DNA of 64,000 nt from the NCBI GenBank assembly GCA_028710895.1, contig JAQTTH010000002.1, positions 62,001 to 126,000 of the forward strand, given 5' to 3'. Within the stretch, counting starts at the first letter, position 1, and each line of letters begins with the position of its first letter. Positions 55,819 to 64,000 of the stretch are shown piece after piece. Source of the stretch: Paludibacter sp. (GTDB taxonomy: Bacteria > Bacteroidota > Bacteroidia > Bacteroidales > Paludibacteraceae). A program made the translations under genes and the position numbers. The notes under the pieces are model-generated. The model had not been told where the DNA came from and did not search any database. It saw only the letters and a program-made list of their open reading frames with translations.

Positions 55819-55845
55819 GACTACCAAAAACAACCAATTTAAACT

Positions 55846-57495
55846 TTACTCTTTTTTATTGATAAACCAATTATCGGTATTCATCAATTTCGTTTTGATG
55901 GCAGCTTCGTTGCCAACATGTTTCTTCGAAACCAGATTGGCCAGGTAAGAGGCATCACCTTCGCCATTTTTAATTCTTCGGAATGCAATGCGCATTAAAT
56001 CGTGAAATCGATTACCTTCAAAAGCTGTTTCGAGTGCCAGTTCCTGTTGAATCAGATTTTCGACATATAATACCGAGTCTCTCATGTTTGCCTGTTGGTG
56101 GAAAACGTAGAACGTAGTGTCTTTATCGGCATTTCCAACACCCCGCATACGAATACCTGCATTATTGTTGAACCTGAAATCTCCAAAGTTCATAAACGCC
56201 GCGGATACCGAGTCTTTTTCGTTTACGGGAATAATGGCATGGTTATACATAGTTGTGCTGTTTAGCCCGTTTTTTAGTACAGCAAAAGCCAGATTCGGTT
56301 TGTTCAACCGGTTTACTGCTTCGGCATACCGGAGATAAAGCAGGGCTGTGCGGTAAACCACTACGTTTTGATTGTACAGTTTGTATTTGAAAATGTAATT
56401 ATAGTCTTTGTCGGTTGCAAAGTCTGTCGGCTTAAACTCAGACGAATAACTTGTGTTTGACGATAGTCTGCTTTTTTGCCATACCGAACCATATTTACGT
56501 AAATCGCCCTGAGCATTTGATGCTTCATTCAGGAAGTAGGTTTGACTGGTCCAATTGTCAAGTGCAATTTTCGAAGGAACAATTTTTCCCTGATAGTTCA
56601 GACTATCCAAATCAAAACGCTGTCCGAACTGAGTAGGGCAGGTGATTGTGGAGATAACCTCGCCGCTTCCTACAAAAAATGAAGACATCCAGCCGATATT
56701 TGCCGTATTGCTTATCGTGTTGTTGTCCGTTTGCCAGGTAGCGCTATAGGCTTTGTTCACAATCAGCCGATTTTTAAACATCAAATCGTGGTATTCTGTT
56801 GCAGCATGTTGATAATCGCCTTTCCACAAATACAAATCGCCTAATAAGAACCGGATTGGGAAGTATGAAAAGGATATATTGTATGAACCTACTGAGCCAA
56901 TGTTTGGCATTGGAACATCTTTTAATGGACTTAGGTCGGCTATTAAAGCATCAGCCAGTTCTTCAATTGTATATTCAGGATATGCCTTTTTCGAATCTTC
57001 GATTGTCAGAATCGGATCTACGTAATAGGTTGCAGTTTTGAAATTCAAAGCAATTTGCATATATGTCCATGCTCTGATAGATTTAATGGCTGCATACTGG
57101 CTTAGCTCAAGTTTTCGACCGGCATCCACTTTCGACGAATCGAGGTTTTTCAGCACGTAATTACAGTTGTTTATTACATCGTAATACTTATTCAAGTCAA
57201 CATATTTGTTGTTTTTGCTGATGTCGAAAGAATAGATTTCCCTCAGGCTAATGTCGGAGGATTCGGTAACATCCAACAAATCGCCCCGTAACTCACCGAG
57301 TAAAACATAGCTGTCAGCCAGTTTTTGAAGTTTGGATAATATTCCGAACGTAGAGTAAAGTGAGTCATTTGGTGAATGTCCGTATTCTTTATCACTAACC
57401 AATCTACTCGAATCCACCCCCAGCAGATCACTACAGCTCACAAGCACCGCTGAACTAACTACCGTAAATATCATTATTTTGAGTGCCTTTTTCAT
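55846..57495 (-). CDS. SusD-type nutrient-binding lipoprotein (right cassette)
   Basis: This protein has about 549 residues from the ATG at 57495. A longer frame to 57528 would put 11 residues before a complete lipoprotein signal. Lipobox C21 is in VLVSCSDLLGV. It is paralogous to the SusD at 15183-16823 over its whole length (for example 'KLADSYVLLGELRGDLLDV' and 'ETAFEGNRFHDLMR'). It caps the SusC encoded 55 bases upstream and is the last gene of the right cassette, followed by a strong terminator. The two SusD copies probably bind related glycans. Confidence 0.92.
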   Translation of the reverse strand: MKKALKIMIFTVVSSAVLVSCSDLLGVDSSRLVSDKEYGHSPNDSLYSTFGILSKLQKLADSYVLLGELRGDLLDVTESSDISLREIYSFDISKNNKYVDLNKYYDVINNCNYVLKNLDSSKVDAGRKLELSQYAAIKSIRAWTYMQIALNFKTATYYVDPILTIEDSKKAYPEYTIEELADALIADLSPLKDVPMPNIGSVGSYNISFSYFPIRFLLGDLYLWKGDYQHAATEYHDLMFKNRLIVNKAYSATWQTDNNTISNTANIGWMSSFFVGSGEVISTITCPTQFGQRFDLDSLNYQGKIVPSKIALDNWTSQTYFLNEASNAQGDLRKYGSVWQKSRLSSNTSYSSEFKPTDFATDKDYNYIFKYKLYNQNVVVYRTALLYLRYAEAVNRLNKPNLAFAVLKNGLNSTTMYNHAIIPVNEKDSVSAAFMNFGDFRFNNNAGIRMRGVGNADKDTTFYVFHQQANMRDSVLYVENLIQQELALETAFEGNRFHDLMRIAFRRIKNGEGDASYLANLVSKKHVGNEAAIKTKLMNTDNWFINKKE

Positions 57496-57550
57496 GCTTT
57501 TATATTTTATTTTTGTTCGATACAACATATCAGTAATTTTTAAAATACGA

Positions 57551-60500
57551 TTATAGATTAAACTTTAGACCAACAAAGTAACTTCTGCTCAATGGTAATA
57601 ATCCTGCATCTACTCCCTGGAAGAAAACCGAGTTGTTGACTGAGAATTCAGGATCTGTGCCAAGGTACTTTGTGAGTGTAAATACATTGTTGGCAGATAT
57701 CCAGATATTGATTCCTTCAATGAAATTTGATTTTATTGGAATATCGTAGGCTGCTGTAAGTGTTTTAAGTCGCAAATATGAACCATCTTCAATCCAACGA
57801 TCCGAGAAACGTGCATTGCCCATTGGGTCGCCAACTACTGCTTTGGGTTGAAGGGTTTGTTGACCTTCGCTTGTCCAGCGGTTCAGCATTGCCAGTGACT
57901 GGTTGTTGTAGTTCGAGCCGGCTTCAATTTTACTGCGTTGGTAGTTGTAAATATCGTTTCCGTACGAGTAAGTAAATAATGCAGTCAGTGAAAGGTTTTT
58001 ATAGCTGAATTTGTTGGTTATTGTTCCGTAGATATCCGGATTAGGATTTCCAATGATTTGTTTGTCTTTGTCATTGATTATTCCATCTTTAATACCGTTT
58101 TTATCAGCCACGTCAACAAAAATCACATCGCCGGCTCCGAATGAGCTAAATGACCCGTCGTTGTTTTGTATTTTGAGGTTAGCTTGCTCGGCTTGTTCTT
58201 TTGTGGCAAAAACTCCCTGAGTTTTATATCCGTAAAAAACACCGGCGGCACTTCCTACAGCGCTAAGTATTTCGCCATCGAATACCTGAGTTGTATAGCC
58301 TCCGTTAGCCAACGCTGTGGCACTGTAAATGTCGGCAGGTAGCTTGGTAATATTATTTATATAATGTCCCACGTTTACTCCCAATTCCCAGTTGAAGTTG
58401 TGCAGTGCAAGTAATTTTGCATTAACACTAAGTTCAATACCTTTATTTGTTAGCTGTCCGCCATTGCTCCAGTATGATTTTAGTCCGGCAATTGCATTCA
58501 TCTGTTTTAATACAAGCAAGTTGTTAGTTACGGCTGAATATACATCCAACGAAACGTTTAATCTATCGTTGAATAATCCCATGTCAAAGCCCACATTCGC
58601 ACGTCCGGTTGTTTCCCACTGTATGCTGGGGTTGGCCATATTTGATAGAATTGCTCCGTTAGCAACATCGTTGAACCGAATTGACGAGAAATATACTTTG
58701 GTGAGATAATCCTGAATATCATCGTTACCAGTCATTCCATATCCGGCACGTAATTTAAACAGATTAATGGCTTTGATACTCCTCATGAAGCTCTCCGAAG
58801 ACATTAACCAGGCACCATTCATCGACGGAAATATTCCCCAGCTTTGTCCGAATAATTGAACACCACCTTCAGTTTTGTTTCCAAATCTGGACGATGCATC
58901 CATAGATACTGCTGCATTGACAAAATATTTATTGTTATAGCTATAATCGGCGTTCAGATAATTTGAAAGTGACTTCGTCATGTTGTTTACTCCATCAGTT
59001 TTCAAATTTTTAAAACTGCCTAACAGATTTACAGTTGTATTAGAACCCGAATTGTGTCCTTCGGCATAATCGGACTCAAAGTTATTCTCAACATACCGTG
59101 TTCCTAAAAAGGCAGTTAGTTTATTGTAACTGTCAAATTGTTTCGAGAAATTCAACCGTGTATCGCTAAAAATAGCAACATTACGCATAACCTGACTTAA
59201 ACGTGCATTGAATGAGTAACCATATCCTTCAATAAATATCGGTGCTGTGTAAAGATAGGGGCGGTAATAGTCTTCGTTTGTTTTATTCAGGCTATAATCA
59301 AATTGCTCCGTCAATGTAAGTGCCGAGTTTATTTTAACTGATGGCTTCAACGTAATATTGAAGCTGTTTTGCTTCATTGTATTTATTGACTTATTAATGA
59401 CAGCAACCGGATTGCCTACCCCGAATTCATCTGCGTAGGTATAATCCGTCGTTTGTGTTCCTTGCGAAGTGAAGGTATATGGATTCAGAAAAGGCGCTTT
59501 GATAAGGCTTAACCAGGTAGGTGAGGTGTATTGATCCACTCCATCGTCCAACATGATTCTGTCGATACGTGAAAAACCTACATTGACAGCTAATGAAATC
59601 CTGTCGGTCAGTTTTACGTCTCCATTTAAACGCATGTTGTAGCGCTGCATATCGGTTGTTTTTACAACTCCGGTGTTACCCATATAACCCAGGGTGAAAT
59701 AGTATAACGCTTTTTCATCGCCACCATTTACACTTATCGAGTAGTCTTTTGAAACGCCCGTCTGATATACTTCATCGTTCCAGTTTGTATTGTTATGATA
59801 TGCCTTGTATGATGTGCGCTGACGGTTATCATTCAAAAAAGGTAACTGCAATACTTCATTGTTTGTAAGTCCGGAAGTTTTTAGAACCTCTGTCAGATAC
59901 GTTTTATAATCGTTGTTGCCCATAACCGGAACTGAACGCGGAGTAGTTGTAATTCCGGTTATAACATTCAGGTTAATTTTGGTAACAGTACTGTTTCCTC
60001 TTTTGGTTTTTACTATAACCACACCGTTTGCAGCCTTGCTTCCATAAACCGAAATACCGTCTTTCAGTACAGATATACTTTCAATGTCATTCACATCGAT
60101 ATTGGCAAGCGGGTTCGAGAAGAAACCTTTATGTATAGAGTTTACATCGTATAAATTGTTTATTATTACGCCATCTATAATAAACAGAGGTTGTGCATTT
60201 GCATTCAGTGAGTTTAATCCTCTGATAAACAATGAAGCCCCCATGCCCGAAACGGCTGATCGGGAAACTACCCTTACATCGGCACCAGCCTCTCCCTGGA
60301 TATATTCGTCGACAGATACTGCTGTGGAATGATTATTATTGTTTATTGATTTTAATGCGGACACTGAAACAAGATTACTCAGGCTTCCGTCAACACCTTC
60401 AACCGATTTAGAATAATTACTGAAAGTGTTTTTATACAATTCAATTATAACGGAGTCTTTGCTTTGTACAGCTATTTCACGGGTATTGTAGTTATACACA

Positions 60501-60784
60501 TCCACAATGAGAACTGCCTCATTTGAATTTGTTTTCAAGCTAAAATGTCCATCCTCGTTTGTAGAAGCTGATGCATCTCCGTTTAAAGTCTTAATTTGAG
60601 CCGCACTGATTGGCTGTTTTGTAGAAGCATCACGAACAATACCGCTTACTGAATGTGTTTTTACCGGTTTGTTGTCGGCGGCCAGAAGTGTTGGCATGCA
60701 GCATACTGCTAGCAGCATCAAACCGATGGTTTTGGTTGCGTTGGTGATACGTTTCATTCTTAATCTATAATTATAGTTTTTCAT
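57551..60784 (-). CDS. SusC/RagA-type TonB-dependent transporter (right cassette)
   Basis: This 1,077-residue importer has a signal peptide ending near TLLAAD, a carboxypeptidase-regulatory-like domain (about 45-130), a plug (about 155-285, with 'LFIRGLNSLNANAQPLFII' and 'SISVLKDGISVYGSKAANG') and a beta-barrel to the C-terminus. It is closely related to the SusC at 11872-15063, with an extra 'VDVADKNGIKDGIINDKDK' type loop near the calcium-like segment. A second ATG nine codons in (60757) is a possible start. It lies 34 bases after a FAS1 lipoprotein gene and 55 bases before its SusD partner. Confidence 0.93.
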   Translation of the reverse strand: MKNYNYRLRMKRITNATKTIGLMLLAVCCMPTLLAADNKPVKTHSVSGIVRDASTKQPISAAQIKTLNGDASASTNEDGHFSLKTNSNEAVLIVDVYNYNTREIAVQSKDSVIIELYKNTFSNYSKSVEGVDGSLSNLVSVSALKSINNNNHSTAVSVDEYIQGEAGADVRVVSRSAVSGMGASLFIRGLNSLNANAQPLFIIDGVIINNLYDVNSIHKGFFSNPLANIDVNDIESISVLKDGISVYGSKAANGVVIVKTKRGNSTVTKINLNVITGITTTPRSVPVMGNNDYKTYLTEVLKTSGLTNNEVLQLPFLNDNRQRTSYKAYHNNTNWNDEVYQTGVSKDYSISVNGGDEKALYYFTLGYMGNTGVVKTTDMQRYNMRLNGDVKLTDRISLAVNVGFSRIDRIMLDDGVDQYTSPTWLSLIKAPFLNPYTFTSQGTQTTDYTYADEFGVGNPVAVINKSINTMKQNSFNITLKPSVKINSALTLTEQFDYSLNKTNEDYYRPYLYTAPIFIEGYGYSFNARLSQVMRNVAIFSDTRLNFSKQFDSYNKLTAFLGTRYVENNFESDYAEGHNSGSNTTVNLLGSFKNLKTDGVNNMTKSLSNYLNADYSYNNKYFVNAAVSMDASSRFGNKTEGGVQLFGQSWGIFPSMNGAWLMSSESFMRSIKAINLFKLRAGYGMTGNDDIQDYLTKVYFSSIRFNDVANGAILSNMANPSIQWETTGRANVGFDMGLFNDRLNVSLDVYSAVTNNLLVLKQMNAIAGLKSYWSNGGQLTNKGIELSVNAKLLALHNFNWELGVNVGHYINNITKLPADIYSATALANGGYTTQVFDGEILSAVGSAAGVFYGYKTQGVFATKEQAEQANLKIQNNDGSFSSFGAGDVIFVDVADKNGIKDGIINDKDKQIIGNPNPDIYGTITNKFSYKNLSLTALFTYSYGNDIYNYQRSKIEAGSNYNNQSLAMLNRWTSEGQQTLQPKAVVGDPMGNARFSDRWIEDGSYLRLKTLTAAYDIPIKSNFIEGINIWISANNVFTLTKYLGTDPEFSVNNSVFFQGVDAGLLPLSRSYFVGLKFNL

Positions 60785-60818
60785 TTACAGTCTCTGATTA
60801 ATAATTTTTTACTTCCTT

Positions 60819-62393
60819 TTATTCAACAGGTTCCAGAACAATATAGTCGATTCGCATGTCACGATCGAATAAATTCTTTTCGCCGACTACTACTGCACTC
60901 TCAACTTTTAGCTTTGTTGTAATGTCGCTTGTCAGAGATTTGGTGGTGTAAAGATTACTGAAGGGGAAATTGATATCTGCTACATACATTTTTGTTGTTG
61001 CCAATGAGTCAGTTGTGAATGTCGCTGCTGTTCCTCCCTGAGCAGCAATCGTATTTTTTGATGTGATGGGAGCATCCTTAATAGAAGTTCCCACACTATT
61101 AACGTAACTGAAGTTGTATTTTACCTTGTACCTGCGACTGTCATCGGGATTAACTATGCTTGATGGAACAAACACACAATAAATCTTATATTTACCGGAT
61201 AAAGTATTTGGAATCGGGAATGTAACTGAAGCAGGTGTGTTTTTACTTACTGACGTTGGTTCAATGGTCAGGAATTTATTATCTGAAACATGATAACCAC
61301 TTCCTAAGCCTGACCGAACACCTAATGTTGAATAGAGAAATGATCGACCATAACTCTGATTTTCAGCTTCAACAAGAATCTTTTTTTGCCAGGATTCTGT
61401 TGCCTTAAATCTCAAAGAGTCGGTTACATAAGCCAAACCATTACTTAATGTGAATTTTTGAGCTCCATTAAATAAATAGCTTGATGGACGGAATGTTTGA
61501 CCAGACGTTGACAGGAGAGAATCCATAGTGCTTGGCTCTGTATTCATGCTTTTCAACCTGAAAATCAGATTCTCAACAATTGCCGCCTGTGTATTAAGTC
61601 TTTGTTTAACCCCACCATCATTTATTAATGTCTTGTAATTGGTTTTAATTTTATTATACACCTTTGTCCAGGCTGCGTTATTGGGTAAAATTGCAGCAAA
61701 AAGGCTGTCTTCTATTTGAATATGACCTATTCTGTCTAAAACCGGATTTGAGAATACAATTACTGAATCGTATACAGCCTGATTCTGACTGTTGGTACCA
61801 ATTTCAGTACTGGCAGCTTCATCGAATAACATAACGCTTTGCGAATAAAGGTATGCCCGCAACGAATCAAGCCCATTGGCGCTGCCAATAAATTCCCATA
61901 TATTACTCAGGTAGGGGATATAACCGTTTATGGTATGTAAAATGCCGTTAGAGGCTGCTGTATTTGCTGTAAGCAATGTTTTTCCACCAAAAATGTATTG
62001 ACCATCTACCTGCTTAAAAATCATGAACTTTTTATTGAGCATGAAAATTGTTTTCTCCTTAATGTCTGAAGTTGCATAAGCAAATCGGGAAATATGGTTT
62101 TTTACAATGTCAGTCACCATTGCCGTATCTTTTAAATCAACAGCTTCGAGCGAACTGTTGACCGGAGCCCACACAGTATACGTTTGTGGTTGATTTATAA
62201 TCGTATCAAACCCGGCAATATCAATCATCTTCGAAAACTTACTCAGATCGGGTTGAGTTTTTATGTAATCGTATAAATTCAAGTCACTTTTCAGACCGGC
62301 ACTTTTCCCATAGTGAGTATCCCATACATCCGAGCAGGATGTAAACGATACAAAGGCTATCAGTACACTGATTATAATATATTTATGTTTCAT
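60819..62393 (-). CDS. FAS1-domain lipoprotein (right cassette)
   Basis: This 524-residue surface lipoprotein has C20 in SFTSCSDVW. A fasciclin repeat (about 38-175, with 'TYTVWAPVNSSL' and 'NGILHTINGYIPY') and a degenerate second repeat (about 180-340) are followed by a C-terminal beta-rich domain ending 'RIDYIVLEPVE'. It is the paralogue of the gene at 10134-11843, here with a normal short signal peptide. This supports the view that the long N-terminus of the left copy is unusual. It stands between a partial FAS1 gene and SusC, the same relative order as in the left operon minus the first SusCD pair. Confidence 0.85.
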   Translation of the reverse strand: MKHKYIIISVLIAFVSFTSCSDVWDTHYGKSAGLKSDLNLYDYIKTQPDLSKFSKMIDIAGFDTIINQPQTYTVWAPVNSSLEAVDLKDTAMVTDIVKNHISRFAYATSDIKEKTIFMLNKKFMIFKQVDGQYIFGGKTLLTANTAASNGILHTINGYIPYLSNIWEFIGSANGLDSLRAYLYSQSVMLFDEAASTEIGTNSQNQAVYDSVIVFSNPVLDRIGHIQIEDSLFAAILPNNAAWTKVYNKIKTNYKTLINDGGVKQRLNTQAAIVENLIFRLKSMNTEPSTMDSLLSTSGQTFRPSSYLFNGAQKFTLSNGLAYVTDSLRFKATESWQKKILVEAENQSYGRSFLYSTLGVRSGLGSGYHVSDNKFLTIEPTSVSKNTPASVTFPIPNTLSGKYKIYCVFVPSSIVNPDDSRRYKVKYNFSYVNSVGTSIKDAPITSKNTIAAQGGTAATFTTDSLATTKMYVADINFPFSNLYTTKSLTSDITTKLKVESAVVVGEKNLFDRDMRIDYIVLEPVE

Positions 62394-62440
62394 TTTTTGA
62401 ATAGAATTATTTTAGAAATAAACCGTTTATGACTTTGTTT

Positions 62441-64000
62441 TTACTCAACGTTTTCTGATTCGAGCATTTCAACGGGTACAAATTCAAGGAAATCGAGCAT
62501 AAACTGCCCTTCACGCACTGCTTTCACGGTGAAAACATGAGTTCCTGATTTTTCAAATTTATATGTTCCCAAAATGCGGCGTAGCGATTGTGCACTGTTT
62601 CTGGCAATCGTTAGCCCATACCAGCGTTCAATAGCATCTTTATATGTGCTGGGGCCTTTCATATAGCCACGATTGCGCAACATTTTGTCATTTTCGTATC
62701 CGAATGTATCATCCGGATCCGAGCCAGGTTTAACCCAACCCACAAGCGGATTATTAGCCTCAATACGTAAATCCAATGGAATTCCACACGGTTTGTGATC
62801 CCAGTATAACTGAGCAGCACCACGTGCCCCTGTAGGTTGATAACTGAAGCGAACTTCATACGTTCCGGCAGGTATAGCAGGTGTGGTTAACTCAAAATCG
62901 TAAAGTCCGAGAAGGAAAATTTCATCACTCTGGTAATCAAGATAACCTCCATAAGCATTTGAATACGAGAAATATGAGCCTTCAGAGAATGTAAGACGTT
63001 TGATGTATCCCGGAGGATATACCCACGAACGAGGTACGGCACGGTCATAAATACGCATGTTGTTGTTTGTAAATTCAGGGAAAAAAGCTGCGGCATCGAT
63101 TCTGATACGTTTGCTCGACATTTCGCCCGCCACGCGGTAATCGTAAATAAGAATTTTATCTATTTCGTGGTAAACACCGTTTGTTGCATCTTTGTCTTTA
63201 TACGTACTTACTATTCTCACAGCTTCGCCGGTTTCCGGCGATTTGTTTATGAAGTCCAACCCACCGCTTGCTCTTTCTTTTTTTACCTCCATAAGCGTAT
63301 TGGGGTTCATTGTTTCAATATATTCATACATGTCATATGTTTTAATCATATTGTCTGTATCGTACATATCAATGAGTTTGATAAATGGCAATTTTTTATC
63401 TGTCAAATGGTAAGCAATAAACTTATTCAGACTATTGCGTGGGTCGGTAATGTCAGTAACCGATGCGTCAGCCGGGTTTTCGTGATACACGTGGGCTTCG
63501 GCATACGCCTTCAATTCTGCTACATTATGAATGTTATATACATTGATGTACGTTGAATCGCTTTCCATAAAGGCTGTGTAACCATATTTGCGTGATTCCG
63601 GAACCTCATCTTTGGAACCACTACCCTGATGATAATTTACATCAAGATACAGCCATTTTTTCCGATCATAAGTTTCATCCAGCAGTAGCTTGATTTTGTT
63701 GACAAGTCCGGTCTGTATTAATGCTTCATTGAAAATTGAAAAACGCTTATCGGCAGCAATAGCCTGTGGCAAAGTAAGCACTGAAGGAACAAGTACTTTA
63801 TTGATTTTATGTATAACCCCGTTACTTACCAATATATTCTGCTTCAGAATGGCTGAAGTTTGATTGACAAAGTATACGTAAGCTCCGTCCACGGCCTTTG
63901 ATGAGGTTTCTACGTAGCGCTCACTCATTGTTAGGTAAGGCATCAAACCGTCAGTAAATTTGTCGCTTGAAATTTTGTACCCCTTTATTAGGTGATCGTA
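62441..64000 (-). CDS. FAS1-domain lipoprotein, 5' end beyond window
   Basis: The frame is open from the stop at 62441 to the window edge, so the N-terminus is missing (519 residues visible). Translation beyond the first internal start shows 'YDHLIKGYKISSD', which aligns with the same place in the paralogue at 300-2210 (YDHIINKDS...). It carries the end of a first FAS1 repeat, a complete second one (about 'NGVYHEIDKILIY') and the same C-terminal domain ending 'QFMLDFLEFVPVEMLE'. It is the most upstream gene seen of the right cassette. Confidence 0.85.
   Translation of the reverse strand, partial: YDHLIKGYKISSDKFTDGLMPYLTMSERYVETSSKAVDGAYVYFVNQTSAILKQNILVSNGVIHKINKVLVPSVLTLPQAIAADKRFSIFNEALIQTGLVNKIKLLLDETYDRKKWLYLDVNYHQGSGSKDEVPESRKYGYTAFMESDSTYINVYNIHNVAELKAYAEAHVYHENPADASVTDITDPRNSLNKFIAYHLTDKKLPFIKLIDMYDTDNMIKTYDMYEYIETMNPNTLMEVKKERASGGLDFINKSPETGEAVRIVSTYKDKDATNGVYHEIDKILIYDYRVAGEMSSKRIRIDAAAFFPEFTNNNMRIYDRAVPRSWVYPPGYIKRLTFSEGSYFSYSNAYGGYLDYQSDEIFLLGLYDFELTTPAIPAGTYEVRFSYQPTGARGAAQLYWDHKPCGIPLDLRIEANNPLVGWVKPGSDPDDTFGYENDKMLRNRGYMKGPSTYKDAIERWYGLTIARNSAQSLRRILGTYKFEKSGTHVFTVKAVREGQFMLDFLEFVPVEMLESENVE

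Noticed and set aside
63167-63556. 129-codon plus-strand open frame
   Set aside because: It lies inside the partial FAS1 gene on the other strand and is phenylalanine- and cysteine-rich, as expected of an antisense shadow.

Overview
The window reads as a Bacteroidota chromosome segment, most likely a Bacteroidales genus that has a type IX secretion system (T9SS), such as a Paludibacter-like organism. The signs are SusC/SusD pairs, lipoproteins with acidic residues just after the lipobox cysteine, T9SS C-terminal sorting domains, and start sites without Shine-Dalgarno sequences. The genus is an inference. The dominant theme is polysaccharide utilisation, with arabinose-containing plant or algal glycans as the best-supported substrate.

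Layout. (1) 0.3-16.8 kb, plus strand: FAS1 lipoprotein, four-domain FAS1 lipoprotein, SusC, SusD, FAS1 lipoprotein, SusC, SusD. (2) 17.0-26.8 kb, plus strand: a regulator with two AraC-type HTH domains, then an arabinosidase set: a GH127-type beta-L-arabinofuranosidase, a GH51 with an inserted lectin-like domain, a tandem two-propeller GH43, a decayed carbohydrate-binding fragment and a second GH51. None of these carries a T9SS domain. (3) 27.0-28.2 kb, minus strand: a small membrane protein and an AraC-family regulator with a perfect palindrome at its promoter. (4) 28.95-32.7 kb, minus strand: a cargo-less recombination module of two full-length tyrosine recombinases followed by two small stand-alone winged-helix proteins resembling the FtsK gamma domain. 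(5) 32.8-36.2 kb, plus strand: a GH2 enzyme, a truncated haemoglobin and transaldolase. (6) 36.3-37.9 kb, minus strand: a sulfatase. (7) 38.4-54.4 kb, plus strand: four tandem GH2 paralogues, a second DUF1680-type arabinosidase and a GxGYxYP-PA14 protein, nearly all with T9SS domains. (8) 54.5-54.9 kb: a 21-bp minisatellite of 16 units, then a small secreted orphan. (9) 55.8-64.0 kb, minus strand: a second FAS1-FAS1-SusC-SusD cassette, paralogous to part of region 1 and running off the window end.

How the parts may work together (inference): FAS1 and SusD lipoproteins capture glycan at the surface and SusC channels import oligosaccharides. GH127, GH51 and GH43 enzymes release L-arabinose, and transaldolase fits the pentose phosphate route that consumes it. 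The T9SS-bearing GH2 and DUF1680 enzymes would act at or outside the cell surface. The sulfatase hints that some substrate is sulfated.

The most unusual element is the recombinase pair with free-standing FtsK-gamma-like proteins. In the cell-division translocase FtsK, the gamma domain recognises DNA and activates XerCD, so a detached version beside dedicated tyrosine recombinases suggests a recombination activator or directionality system.
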